The notes under the pieces are model-generated. The model made no database searches and was not told the DNA's origin. It was given only the letters and a program-made list of their open reading frames with translations. A DNA stretch of 64,000 nt, taken from positions 157,084,627 to 157,148,626 of the forward strand of contig NC_053036.3 of assembly GCF_002575655.3 (NCBI RefSeq). Direction: 5' to 3'. This document shows positions 10,934 through 23,090 of the stretch, in pieces; the first letter of the stretch is position 1; each line of letters begins with the position of its first letter. Source of the DNA: Aegilops tauschii subsp. strangulata (taxonomy: Eukaryota; Streptophyta; Magnoliopsida; Poales; Poaceae). A program made the position numbers and the translations under genes.

Positions 10934-12130
10934 TCATTTTTGGACTCCTGCATCTAATACCTGCATGTCCAGTCTCAACTTGTTGATTGTACGTTGAGAA
11001 TCATGTACACGTTGTCTTGCCACCTCTAGTTGATGCTGGAGAACATCAACACATTCCAATTCCAATCCATAATCATTCGGTAACGGCCATGCCGCATTGC
11101 TCGCAGATCTTTGTGTTGATGTCACTTCATCCTGAAATGTTTCTGTAAGTACACATGACTAGGGCAAAAATATAGTTACAACAGTGAAGCGAGCAAGACA
11201 GACTATTTTGTACATGGCAAAACAGGACTAACAATAATGTTACACATCATGAAACATAAGCAGGTGATATTTTAAAAATTATATAAAAGGTAGTCTGTGC
11301 AGCCTGCATACAGAAATCTCTCTTAGCTCACCACAGGAGCATGATGTTGGGGCCCAACCCAAAACACATACAAGTTACGAATTTGGACAGCACGTTGCGT
11401 ATAAGTAAGCAAGTAGTTGGCCATTCTGTAGCTCAATTAAAGTCTTAGGGAGCATAATGAACAGCAGAGGGATTCATACAAACCTACTACAACAATCAAA
11501 ACTATGCAATCATTAGCCTAGTATAAACTAGATTGTGAGCCTCATGCAATAATAGTTAGTTAATAGACTTCAAAGCTTCAGGCACACTTCGCCAGAGTAA
11601 TTAAATGGTAAGGCCTTTAATTATGTCAACTAATAGTTATATAAGTAGCCAACATCAGGCATCATTGTTTGAGCATCTCATTAACTGAGGACAAATAAAG
11701 CAATTGAAAAGAGCAAATTAGCTATGCCTGAAACAAACAAGGAATTGAACTGTTGAGTTGGATACAGTGACTTACCTTAACTGGTTGAACAGGCTCAGCG
11801 CAGCTCCTACTTCTCTTGTAAGGCTCCTTCCTAACATCTTGTACTTGTAAATCCTCAGTCTTATCTTCATTGCACCCCCTCTGCAAGGTCACACAAACTA
11901 GTTACTCGTCTCCTTGGAAGATAAATATGCATACTTTCCAGTCTATGAACAACACAAAAGGATGAGATTATAACAAAACAATACCACATAATGAAACATG
12001 CCACATCTCTTGCACTTGCACACAATGAAATGAGCATTTACTATGTCTGCACTATGTAAAAACTAGGCATACCTTCGAACTGGATCTCCAGGTACTCTTG
12101 GAGAGCCTACTTTAGTGTATAGCCAGACCT
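10934..12130 (-). pseudogene. exons of an unrecognised minus-strand gene, possibly the CACTA element's own
   Basis: Last exon 10934 to about 11132: acceptor TTTCAG on the minus strand, then about 65 codons ending in TGA. It encodes an amphipathic helix with LECVDVLQHQLEVARQRVHD, a coiled-coil pattern. Previous exon 11775-11882: CAG acceptor, about 36 codons rich in K/E/R, and a GTAAG donor. Another candidate exon lies at about 12070-12120 (GSPRVPGDPV). C-terminal coiled coils of this sort occur in plant CACTA second proteins, so this may be a transposon gene. I cannot name the family. Similar exons recur at 14067-14340. Confidence 0.4.
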
Positions 12131-12542
12131 TTATGTCACCTATGAGTTAGACAAGGCCCCATTATAGCAGCCCTTAGTGTTTAAATCGTTGACAAGCTCT
12201 GTTAGAGTGTTAGGTCAAGAACAACAAGTAATCAAAGCAAATAGTCCTAGGATGGCTGGCTGATGCAAACAACAATTGAACAGATGTGTGAGCAAATCTT
12301 ACATATCAAGAAAAGAAGCAAAGAAGGAGGCTTAAAGATCGTCACTTGACTGACCAGATTTAAGGGGCATTTAAGCATCATGTGCAACGTATGAACTAAC
12401 ATAAACATTGCATATTCCAGATTCTACAATGGAATGCACATGTATTAGGTTATGCCATGTATGATGATGCGTAAATGTACAGTATAGCAGGCAGGAGTGA
12501 TTCATCACTGCACGCACAATTGAATTGCAGGTTAAGGGCCAG

Positions 12543-12800
12543 TTCGATTCCGCCTTTTCAGGGCTTATTGTCAAAATAAGCCATAAAAGATGTAAAGAAG
12601 TCATTTTTGAGTTATGGGCTTGGGCTTAACTTATTTCGCTTTGGAGGGGAGTGTTTTGGGTAGAAGCTCACTAAAAATTGAAGGGAAGGGGAATAGTGAA
12701 ATGACTCTGTTGTCTGCCTATATTACACTCAAAATGCAACTGCTCGTGCCCGCGTCACACCTGACCCTCAAGTAAAAACAAACACACAAATGTTCATTGC
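12543..12800. mobile_element. possible PIF/Harbinger-like terminus
   Basis: GGGCCAGTTCGATTCCGC preceded by TTAA resembles the start of a Harbinger or hAT terminal inverted repeat with a TTA/TAA target. No matching inverted end was found, so this is only a candidate. Confidence 0.25.
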
Positions 12801-13200
12801 CCTGCCCGCTTGCATCTCCTCTCCCCTTTCCCTCTACCTCGATCCCCTGCCTGCAGCCCTAGGGTTCCTCCAGCGAGCCGTCGCCTCTGGTCCCATCTGG
12901 CCTGGTCCTCGATGATGCTCTGTCCAGCTAGGCTACATGGCCGACAGGTAGGGGCAAATCTCCCTGGCTGCTCCCCCCTTTGGCGCCGGCCCTCATTCTC
13001 ATGGTCTCCAGCAGCTGCTCCACTGTGGTCCGTCCAACGCACTACTCCGGCAGGCGCCGCACAACTACGGCTGATGCCACACTTCAGCAGAAGGCACCTT
13101 ATTCCCCCTCCCCTCCTCCCAGGCCGTGGCTTGAGGTGCTGTTGAAGGATGAGCTCATCCAACAAGGTGAGGATCTCCTCTGATTTTTTGCCAAATTTTC
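12800..13200. other. GC-rich exon-like segment, gene not recognised
   Basis: About 400 bp of GC-rich DNA open in several frames on both strands. It looks like a 5' exon of a grass gene (for instance a fragment carried by a transposon). No frame shows a recognisable domain and no start or splice pair is compelling. Confidence 0.3.
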
Positions 13201-13204
13201 ATTC

Positions 13205-13570
13205 TGATCCACTATACGATGAATTGCTATGAGCTGCTCCTGCTGCTGCTATATGATGCATTGCTATGAGCTGCTCCTGCTGCTGCTATGTGATGAATTG
13301 CTATGAGCTAGTGCTGCTATATGAGAAATTGCTATGAGCTGCTACTGCTGCTATATGATGAGTTGCTATAAGCTGCTCCTGCTGCTGCTGTATGATGAAT
13401 TGCTATGAGCTGCTCCTGCTGCTGCTATATGATGAATTGCTATGAGCTGCTCCTGTTGCTTCTATATGATGAATTGTTATGAGCCGCTGCTGGTATATGA
13501 TGAATTGCACACTGCTGTTGCTGCTGCTGTATGATGAGTTGCTATGAGCTGCTGCTGCTATATGATGCTT
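13205..13570. repeat. minisatellite, about 36-bp unit, CTG-rich
   Basis: Around eight to ten imperfect copies of a unit containing ATGATGAATTGCTATGAGCT followed by GCTCCTGCTGCTGCTAT. Units vary in length because the CTG run varies. No open frame spans the array. Confidence 0.85.
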
Positions 13571-14066
13571 TCAGGTGGTGCTACTACATGATAATAACCA
13601 ACCACTTGGACCATCGAGTTTCAATAAATAATTGTTCTTCATTTAAATTTAGGTCATGCTTTCTTCGTTTAAATTAGGCAATGGGATCTCTATGGAAGAC
13701 ATTGACCAAAGTAGATTGTGCCAAGTAGATGGTATCTTTGTATTTGCATTTTGAACAAAAAGTGATGGTCTGTTTTCCTATCATATTAATTACTGCACTG
13801 GGTTCAATTTGTGATGTTTGCAAGTCAAATTATTTTTCATATGGGCAGCAAAATGAAAAAATATAATGCAATCTAGACTTTTCACTGATCATACCAAAGA
13901 TAAGCTGAAAAGAAAGGCAATGAAAAGAACTAGTTGGCTTATTACCTGGAGCTTATATTCACATGTGCTTATTTTCTTAGGATAACTCGTAATAACTGTC
14001 CCTAAGAAACTTGGCCAATAGAACTGACATACAAATAACATGTCACAATGATTGCAATGGAGTGAC

Positions 14067-14345
14067 CTACCATAACACACTGTATAGGCTCACCGCTGCC
14101 TCTCCTTTTTTGCGATATTCCATGAAATTGCCACATACATCTTGTACTTTTTCATTGTGTAACCCTATCTGCAAGTTGACACGGCTAATTTCAGACATCT
14201 CTACATGATAATATATTGCATATCCCTTGCGCATATTTAAACCATCTATTAATGATTGTGTGTGTAGCATAAACTAGCCATGACTCTGTGTGCTGGACTA
14301 GCAGGCACTCTAAGGGAGCCTAATGTAGTGCACTGGAATTCCTAC
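14067..14345 (-). pseudogene. duplicated exons related to those at 11775-12120
   Basis: About 14067-14175 on the minus strand follows a TGCAG acceptor and encodes LHNEKVQDVCGNFMEYRKKG, matching in position and style the exon at 11775-11882 (...LQVQDVRKEPYKRSRS). About 14285-14335 encodes LGSLRVPASPAHR, matching the 12070-12120 piece. The two blocks look like an old tandem duplication. Another possible exon lies at 14700-14780 (KNYKDDVSSGSNSL). Confidence 0.4.
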
Positions 14346-14372
14346 ATGCCACCTACGATTTTGTGTAATGTA

Positions 14373-14534
14373 CTGCCTCTGTTCCTAAATATATGTCTTT
14401 GTAGAGATTCCAGTATGGACCACATATAGATGTATATAGATGCATTTTCGAGTGGAGATTCACTCATTTTGCTCCGTATGTAGCCTATAGTGGAATCTCT
14501 AGAAAGACTTATATTTAGGAACGGAGGTACGAGG
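14373..14534. mobile_element. Stowaway MITE (Thalos-like)
   Basis: Inverted ends (GTTCCTAAATATATGTCTTT and its complement near 14510-14525), central ACTCATTTTGCTCCGTATG and a TA target. The right end is slightly degraded. About 160 bp, non-coding, mobilised by a Tc1/Mariner transposase. Confidence 0.85.
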
Positions 14535-14929
14535 TAGTATCATGTATGACATCTACATATCTAATTTAGCAGCCAGTAGTAGAAATCATTGTCTGCACAA
14601 AGGGATTACTGGTCAAAAATCCTAGCAAAGCACGCTGGCAGGCACACAACAATACAAGAGGGAAAGACGCATTTACAAGATCATAGCAATGCCTCAGTCC
14701 AGGATCTTGGTTGGCCAAGCTGTTAGATCCAGAAGAAACATCGTCCTTGTAGTTTTTGCCAGCTGCATAAAGGTAACAACGACCTGTTAGTATATTTGAA
14801 GTACATCGGGCAGGTGACGCTGGACGGGTTTAAAGGTGACAAGTACCTAGGCCGTGGCGCGTGGTTGGCATCTTGCCAGACGGTGGGAATCAGGTAAGAA
14901 ACGTCAAGGGTGATGACGCTGCGCTGGCT

Positions 14930-15282
14930 ATCGGGGTCCGGTAAGGAGATCTAGAACCGTCGAGTAGGTGTTTGTGGGGCGGCTCCGGTAGGGTAGACTA
15001 CGGTGTGGGCGAAGCGGATCTGTGGCCGTGGACGAGGGCGTCGGTGAAGCTGCTCCAGTGGTTGGGTTAAGGATGGTGTCGACGATGCGGATCTGCGGCT
15101 GTGGACGGGGCATCAGAAGCAGCTCCGGTAGGTTGGATGAGGGTGCGACGAAGCGGATCTTTGGCCATGGACTTGTGAGTTGGCAAAGCGGCCTTGATAG
15201 GGTTGAGAATGGTATAGGCGAAGATACTCCAGTAGGGTTGATGATGGTGTCGGCGAAGCGGCTCCGGTAGGGTTGAGGAAGG
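14930..15282. repeat. degenerate GC-rich tandem repeat (left half)
   Basis: Repeating words GAAGCGG(A/C)TC, CTCCGGTAGGGTTG and GATGGTGTCGGCGA every 50-70 bp. The same array continues at 21215-21500 beyond the LTR-like element inserted in it. It is open in some frames but has no recognisable domain. Confidence 0.6.
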
Positions 15283-18200
15283 TGTGACGCCCTTGATTCA
15301 ATCGTACACTAATCATACATGCAAATGTGTACGATCAAGATCAAGGACTCACGGGAAGATATCACAACACAACTCTAGACACAAATTAAAAATAACACAA
15401 GCTTTATATTACAAGCCAGGGGCCTCGAGGGCTCGAATACATAAGCTCGAATACAGAAGAGTCAGCGGAAGCAACAATATCTGAGTACAGGCATAAGTTA
15501 GACAAGTTTTGCCTTAAGAAGGCTAGCACAAAAGCAACATTGATCGAAAAGGCAAGGCCTCCTACCTGGGAGCCTCCTAACTACTCCTGGTCGTCGGCAG
15601 CTTCCACGTAGTAGTAAGCATTGGCGGTGGCATCTGGCTCCTGGGCTCCGACATCTGGTTGCATCAACCGGAAAGAAGAAGAAAGGGGGAAAAGGGGGAG
15701 CAAAGCAACAGTGAGTACTCATCCAAAGTACTCGCAAGCAAGGATCTACACTACATATGCATCGGTATCAATGAAATGGGCTGTATCTGTGGACTGGACT
15801 GCATAATGCCAGAAGAGAAGGGGAAAGCCTAGCCTATCGAAGACTAGCATCTTCAAGCAGCTCCAAGCATCTTGCAGCATTCAGAAGAGTACAGAATAGC
15901 AAAAAGTAAAGTAGTAGTAGTGTTATCAACCTCGGCCAGAGATCCTTTCTCTACTCCCTGCGAGAAAGCAATCCCAGAGCCATACTATCAAGTTATCACC
16001 TCAAGTATCCAGTTCTAGTTGTATCGACCGGGATACAACTCCAAGTGTCCGTTACCGTAGGACAGGCTATCGATAGAAATTTCTTCCCTGCAGGGGTGCA
16101 CCAACTTACCCACCACACTCGATTAACTCCGGCCGGACACACTTTCCTGGGTCATGCCCGGCCTCGGCCAAACAATACGCCGCAACCCGACCTAGGCTTA
16201 ATAGAGAGGTCAGCACGCCGGACTAAACCTATGCCCCAGGGGTCATGGGCCATCGCCCCGGGATCTCCTGCATGTTGCGAACACGACTAGTGAGTAGACC
16301 TAGCTACCTCCTTAAAAAAGGCAGGTGCTTACGCAGTCCAACCCGACGCGCGCCGCTCAGTCGCTGACGTCTATTAAGCTTCGGCTGATGCATACGACGC
16401 AGAACGCCCATACTATGCCCACGTGATGGTTAGTGCTATCAGGCCAGATGCCCCTCGGATCAAATATCCAAATCGTAGTGGATTAGGAGCACGCGGTAAC
16501 GAGCAGAGACTCACGATCGATGTGACCCCGTCGCCCCATCTCGAGGACTTGCGGCAAGGGCTAAGAATGCCCGGCCATGCCTCGTAAGTATCTCGCGGGC
16601 ACCTTCCAGGTCAACCCGTCTCCACATCACTCGCGGGTACCCCTCAGGGTCGACCTGCCTTTCCAAGTAACAGTTGTAAAGTCCAAGTATCCGAGTGTCC
16701 AAACATCAAGGGGAAAACCCGAGGAATCACCCCCGGTGAATTCCACTCGATGTAATCATCAAGGTGAACGTAAGAGGAACCACCCCCGAGGTTCACACTT
16801 GAGGGGTTGCATGACAGAGTCGTATCAGAAGTGGTTAAGGAGGAAATCAACCTTGATGACCACGACCGAATAGCTACACTACAGAGATCTCATCAGGAGT
16901 GATGTATGAGGTTCCACCCTCGGCACTCGACGGTAACTCTGCAGAGTCGAGCAACAAAAGGGACATGATCTGATGTGAGGTGTCGGGCTCTGGTCGTCGA
17001 TCACGTTGATCGAGTCTTCGATGATGAAGAAGGGGCAACAAGGACAAGGTGGGGGTCACTGATGGATCACTAACCAACCTATACTAAGCAGTTTAGGATA
17101 AGCAGGTAAGGTAACAATAAGCAGGTTACAAAAGCAGGCTATGCATCAGAATAGGAGCAAACAATAACAGTAGCAAAATCTAATGCAAGCATGAGAGAAT
17201 GGAATGGGCGATATCGGGATGATCAAAGGGGGGGCTTGCCTGGAAGCTTTGCTGAAAAAGGAAGAAGTGTCGTCGTCGACGTAGTCGATCACAGGGGCAA
17301 CATCGGTCTCGAGGTCTACCGGAGAGAAGAGGGGGAAGAAACAATAAATATACAGCAAACAAAGCATCATAAAGCATAACATGGTAATACACAACAGTAG
17401 GAGTGTTCTAACGTAGTGCTGCACGATACAGGTGAAGGAGGAATTCAACCGGGAAGGTATTCCCGGTTCCGGACCTGTGTCAGACAGATGACCAGAGGGG
17501 GAATGTTCCATGTTCAGCATGCTAGGGGAATGTGATAGATGAGTGGACCACGTATTCGGATTCGTTGGAATTTTCTGAGCAACTTTCATGTAGAAAACAT
17601 TTTCATCCGAGTTACGGTTTATTTTATATTAATTTCCGAAGTTTAAACAATAATCTAAATTTTTTGGATTTAGTTTTAAATTGAAAATAGAGGTGAAAAA
17701 GCTAAGTGCACCCACAGAATGTGCACAACAATGTATTAAGGGGCCGACGGGTGGGGTCCAGTTGACTGCACAACCAACAGTCAACTAGGACCGTTGACTG
17801 GTCAAAGGGTCCACTGGGACCCAGGTGTCATTGACTGTTATGTTAAATGATTTACTCTAATTGTTTTATCTAACAGTGGGACCTACATGTCAGTGGTGGC
17901 TTAGTAAAGGAAACAGTTAAGTTAAAAGGGTTAATTAGCCCTAAGCTAATCTGGGCTAGCCCCAAATACACACACACACTCACAACACACACACACACAG
18001 GGAGCCGACGCCGCCATTGGCCATGGCCGTGGCCAAGGCCAGCAGCCGCGGCGGCGGAGCATCGGCGGGCGCGGCCAGGCGTCGGCACGCGGGCGCAGCA
18101 GGCAGCCACAGGAGCAGCGCGCGGGGCTGCAGGCGGGGCTAGGGAGCGGATCTCCAGAAGCCGCGGCGCTGCGGGTGGGAGCCGACGAGCGGCGGGCACG

Positions 18201-21200
18201 GCGGCAGCGGTGGGCGCCGGCGACTGCAGCAGGGGCGGCTGTTGGGGAACGTAGTAATTTCAAAAAATTTCCTACGCACACGCAAGATCATGGTGATGCA
18301 TAACAACGAGAGGGGAGAGTGTTGTCCACGTACCCTCGTAGACCGACAGCCGAAGCGTTATCACAACGCGGTTGATGTAGTCGTACGTCTTCACGATCTG
18401 ACCGATCAAGTACCGAACGTACGGCACCTCCGAGTTCTACACACGTTCAGCTCGATGACGTCCCTCGAACTCCGATCCAGCCGAGTGTTGAGGGAGAGTT
18501 TCGTCAGCACGACGGCATGGTGACGATGATGATGTTCCACCGACGCAGGGCTTCGCCTAAGCTCCGCAACGGTATTATCGAGGTGTAATATGGTGGAGGG
18601 GGCACCGCACACGGCTAAAATATCGTATATCAAGTGTGTATAGAGGTGCCCCCCTGCCCCCGTATATAAAGGAGCAAGGGGGAGGCCGGCTGCCCTAGGC
18701 GGGCCAAGGAGAGGGGGGAGTCCTCCTCCTAGTAGGAGTAGGACTCCCCTTTCCTAGTCCTACTAGGAAAAGAGGGGGGGGGGAAGGAAAGAGAGGGAGA
18801 TGGAGAGGGAAAGGGGGCTGCGCCCCCCTCTCCTAGTCCAACTAGGACTCCTCCTGGGAGGGGGCGCGCCACCTCCTGGCTGCTGCCCTCTCTCTCCCCT
18901 CAAGGCCCACTAAGGCCCAATACTTCCCCGGGGGGTTCCGGTAACCCTCCGGCACTCCGGTTTAATCCGAAACTTCTCCGGAACACTTCCGGTGTCCGAA
19001 TATAGTCGTCCAATATATCAATCTTTATGTCTCGACCATTTCGAGACTCCTCGTCATGTCCGTGATCAAATCCGGGACTCCGAACAACCTTCGGTACATC
19101 AAAACATATAAACTCATAATATAACTGTCATCGTAACTTTAAGCGTGCGGACCCTTCGGGTTCTAGAACTATGTAGACATGACCGAGACACCTTTCCGGT
19201 CAATAACCAATGGCGGGACCTAGATGCCCATATTGGCTCCCACATATTCTACGAAGATCTTTATCGGTCAGACCGCATAACAACATACGTTGTTCCCTTT
19301 GTCATCGGTATGTTACTTGCCCGAGATTCGATCGTCGGTATCTCGATACCTAGTTCAATCTCGTTACTGGCAAGTCTCTTTACTCGTTCCGTAATACATC
19401 ATCCCGCAACTAACTCATTAGTCACAATGCTTCCAAGGCTTATAGTGATGTGCATTACCGAGTGGGCCCAGAGATACCTCTCCGACAATCGGAGTGACAA
19501 ATCCTAATCTCGAAATACGCCAACCCAACAAGTACCTTTGGAGACACCTGTAGAGCACCTTTATAATCACCCATTTACGTTTTGACGTTTGGTAGCACAC
19601 AAAGTGCTCCTCCGGTAAACGGGAGTTGCATAATCTCATAGTCATAGGAACATGTATAAGTCATGAAGAAAGCAATAGCAACATACTAAACGATTAGGTG
19701 CTAAGCTAACGGAATGGGTCAAGTCAATCACGTCATTCTCCTAATGAGGTGATCCCGTTAATCAAATGACAACTCATGTCTATGGCTAGGAAACATAACC
19801 ATCTTTGATTAACGAGCTAGTCAAGTAGAGGCATACTAGTGACACTCTGTTTGTCTATGTATTCACACATGTATTATGTTTCCTGTTAATACAATTCTAG
19901 CATGAATAATAAACATTTATCATGATATAAGGAAATATACAATACTTTATTATTGCCTCTAGGGCATATTTCCTTCGGCGGCGAGTAGCGCGGGGCTCGG
20001 CGAAGCGGGCAGCAGCAGGCGGCAGCAGCGGGGCGATGCGGGTGAGTAGTGAGCGTGGTGGTCGTGGGAATCAGCGAGCAGCAACACCTAGAAGTAGCAC
20101 GCAGCAGCGCGCATGCAGGAGGGGAAGGGGAGGCATCCAGAGGGCAGCCATGACTTGCGCAGGAGCGTAGGCAATGGCGCGGTGACCGCGAGCTCCCCTA
20201 GAGCTCGGGCGTGGTGGTGAGGCGACCTACGACGGGAAACGACACGGGAAAGGAGCGGGAAAAGAAGGCGGCCTCACAGCGGGTCTCATGGAGGTCTCCG
20301 TGATGCGGGAGAGGCCGGGGTGGTGCAGATCGATGGTGGGGGCGCGCGGCGACCGTAGACGAAGACGACGACGTGTGGCGACGCCGATGCGGCTCCTCGC
20401 CCTCGATCCAGTGGTAATGGTGAAGAACACGAAGGCGACGGAGCCCATGGACATGCCGGCTTGACGTGGGGAGGCTGGTGGCTATGCGGGCTGTGAAGCA
20501 ACGACGACGGCAGGGCGGCCATGGCGGGGAAGGAGAAGCAGCGCGAGGGGAAGGGGAAAAAGAAACTAGGGTTTCAGGGGCGCCGGGGGGGGCTTTGTAG
20601 GCGGGGGTAGGGAGCGGATGGCCGCCACGCATGGCCATCGCCGGCGGATGGCCGCCACGGCCCCCCTGTCCCCTGTAGCGAGAGGAACAGGACAAGTGGG
20701 GGTGGGCTGGGCCTTATGTGTAGCTAGTTGGGAAAAAGTGCCCAGTAGCACCTCTGTCCCCTTTCTGTTTTCTATTTTTTTATTTAATAAACAGAGATGG
20801 GTAAGAAAATACTGGACATGCTATTTACTTAGGAAAAATATGGGAAGTGCCCCTTTTACTCACTGGTGATCTTTAGACAGTGCCATAAATATTTTGGAGA
20901 CCAGAAGAATTCATTTGTATTTTTCATAAATAGGATAGCATTTAAAATGCTGAATTGGTGCTGTTATAATTGCTAATGCTCATCTCTGCACAAAAGTGAT
21001 GTTGTGTTCCTAAACAAATAATTGTTATGGAATTTTTGACAAATGATGAACATTTTGCCAGCAACTTTTGATCAACTTCAAACTTCACTTGAATTTGAAT
21101 TGACTGGAATTTCAAATGGGATATTGAAAAAAGGTGATTAAGCACTGTTTGGAAAAATGATTAGCTTAATCACAGAGGGTTACTGTAGCATGACACTGGG

Positions 21201-21209
21201 GGTGTTACA
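15283..21209. mobile_element. long solo-LTR-like or LARD-like retroelement, TSD GAAGG
   Basis: Starts TGTGACGCCC, ends GGGTGTTACA, and is flanked by a perfect 5-bp TSD GAAGG (15278-15282 and 21210-21214). TG/CA ends with a 5-bp TSD are LTR-retrotransposon hallmarks. Without the nested solo LTR it is about 4.2 kb. I find no second LTR inside it and no gag or pol frame. The size and the TGT(A/G)ACGCCC end recall the very long solo LTRs of barley and wheat LARD families such as Sukkula; that name is from memory. It includes a CA-rich stretch near 17965-18000 and a GC-rich region at 18000-18235 and 19978-20700. Confidence 0.7.
18240..19977 (-). repeat. solo LTR of an Angela/BARE-type Copia element
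   Basis: 1738 bp starting TGTTGGGGAACGTAG and ending in GGGCATATTTCCTTCG, the well-known Triticeae Copia LTR in reverse orientation. It is flanked by a perfect TSD GCGGC (18235-18239 and 19978-19982), so it is a complete solo LTR left by LTR-LTR recombination. The last two bases are CG where CA is expected. It contains a TATATAAAG at 18662 and a GAGTCCTCCTCCTAGTAGGAGTAGGACTC-type palindromic region at 18719-18780. Confidence 0.9.
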
Positions 21210-21560
21210 GAAGGTGTCGGCGAAGAGGATCAGAGGCCGTCGGTGGGGCGGCTCCGGGGGGGTGTGGACGAAGCGTCTCCGGCGGGGAGTTCGAATGAGC
21301 CGCTGCAGATGCGCTGCAGTTGACGAGAATACCGGTGAAGCAGATCCGACGCCGTGGACAAGGCCGGCACTGAATGGGCTATGGTACAGTGGTGGATGAG
21401 CAGTCTACTTGTTTCTAGTGGAGGTGGGAGCGGTAGATGCGGCCGCAGAAGCAGATCCGGCGAGGTGGACGTCGCTTACACTGAATGGGCTCTGGTATGC
21501 CGGTGGATGAGCAGTCTAGGGTTTCGAGAGGGGAGGGGTAGAAAGGCCGATGAAGTACGG
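21210..21560. repeat. degenerate GC-rich tandem repeat (right half)
   Basis: Continues the 14930-15282 array after the TSD (GAAGGTGTCGGCGAAG...). It includes the doubled phrase CTGAATGGGCT(C/A)TGGTA followed by GTGGATGAGCAGTCTA at about 21370 and 21481, one repeat unit of about 110 bp. Confidence 0.6.
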
Positions 21561-22850
21561 ACAACGTGATGTAAGATGCTCTAGTGCTGTGGAGTTAGTC
21601 GTTTTTGCGGGAGGGGGAGAGGGAATGGGGGTGCCGTGTGGTGGGGGGAACCGGAAGTTACCAAAGCAGCCCCGACCTATTATGTAGATGAGGGCGGTAT
21701 TGTTACTGTTGTTCTCCGTGCACCAAGGACAAAAGGGGAATTTCGCATGCTAAAGACTAGGTGGCAGAAATTTTAGAAGGAGGCGGGAGATTTTGCCGCC
21801 CGCGGGATCGTTCGTATCCAGTTTCAACTAATTTTGGACCGTGCTAGCGGGAAGGTCATGCGAGACTGTGTACACGGGGCACGCGTCAGCAGTTAATAAC
21901 TGGTGTGAAGTCCACCCCAGAAAAAAAGACAATAACTCGAGATGATGCCGCGATAACTTGGACGTTCACACGGGCGCAGCCGGGTGTAGAGGCGCGTTCA
22001 CGAAAAAGGGATCAAACGCTCAGCTATGTATTTCTCGTGTAAATAGATAATTTAGTGCCATTGGTTATTTACTTTAAACATAATGCATTGACGTGTTAGT
22101 GTAGAGGCGCACAAAAAGAAATGGATATTGTAGTCCCACAAAAGAAATGGATATTGTAGTCCGCTACTTAAAAGTGTTACCTCATATGATTACATAGCCT
22201 CCATTTCATAAATTGCGTACCCGTTGAATTCATATATGAATATTACATATATTACTTCATAATAGAACCTTAAATCATCCAAGACTAATGAATTTGAATG
22301 CAAGAGTAACAATGGTGCATGCACATGATAGCTACATTGGTTGTTTGAAGAAACATCACTATAACTTTGGCATGCACAATTGAAAAGGTTTATTTAGATA
22401 GAAAAAATGTGATATGTGAGTGTCCAATCTTTATAGCGTTGAATCGATATTGTACCTTTGGCCATGATACGAAGTACATATTGATTTATGTTCAAGCGAT
22501 GCATGTCCACGATCGCTAGATAGTGATACGTGAATGAATTGTGCAATCTCTCTCGCACACATACATATCTCATTTCCCCGTGGGCATCGGAATCACACAC
22601 GCGCACTTCATGTATTTCTCTCCCTCCGTCAAGGTTAGAATTCTTTCTACCCCGTCCTACAAGTCTCTCACACAGAAACACACATGCTCTCTCTGTCGAG
22701 CATGCCCACCCCTTTAATTACACCCACCCACAACCACTAATGTCTCAAAGGATAATTATGTCTCACACACATATGCCTAAGGTTAACTCAAGTTCCGGAA
22801 CCATATGAATACATACAATGGGATTCCAGCAGAGCACCTTTTGTTTTGAG
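21560..22850. other. no gene seen; one short tandem duplication
   Basis: GC-rich until about 21900, then AT-rich. A 26-27 bp tandem duplication with core AAATGGATATTGTAGTCC lies at 22110-22163. From 22500 the plus strand becomes CT/CA-rich. I see no credible coding frame. Confidence 0.5.
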
Positions 22851-22852
22851 AT

Positions 22853-22867
22853 CTCTCTCTCCCTCTA

Positions 22868-22945
<78 letters not shown>

Positions 22946-22951
22946 GCGCAT
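22853..22951. repeat. compound microsatellite (CT)n(CA)n(CG)n
   Basis: Uninterrupted dinucleotide runs: CT about 22857-22883, CA about 22883-22931, then CG to 22950. Likely polymorphic. Confidence 0.95.
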
Positions 22952-23090
22952 AGACATTGTTTATCGCTTCATTTTTTCTGGCACTTGCATGCACACCGTT
23001 TGTTTATCTCCATGATGCTTTAAGTATGCCTCACACACATCCTATCTACCTATCCCTTAATATAGATATGGGTCACACAAACTCCTTCTC

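Noticed and set aside
13205..13570. CRISPR-like array
   Set aside because: Eukaryotic minisatellite: no constant repeat with unique spacers. No CRISPR array anywhere in the window.
18242..19507. Plus- and minus-strand ORFs inside the Copia solo LTR
   Set aside because: LTR sequence is non-coding; the frames match no Copia protein.
15283..21209. Reading the 4.2-kb element as a DNA transposon because of TGTGACGCCC/GGGTGTTACA inverted ends
   Set aside because: TG/CA ends with a perfect 5-bp duplication fit LTR integration better, and the inverted match is short and imperfect.
22788..23015. ORFs across the CT/CA/CG microsatellite
   Set aside because: Repetitive dipeptide products of the microsatellite.
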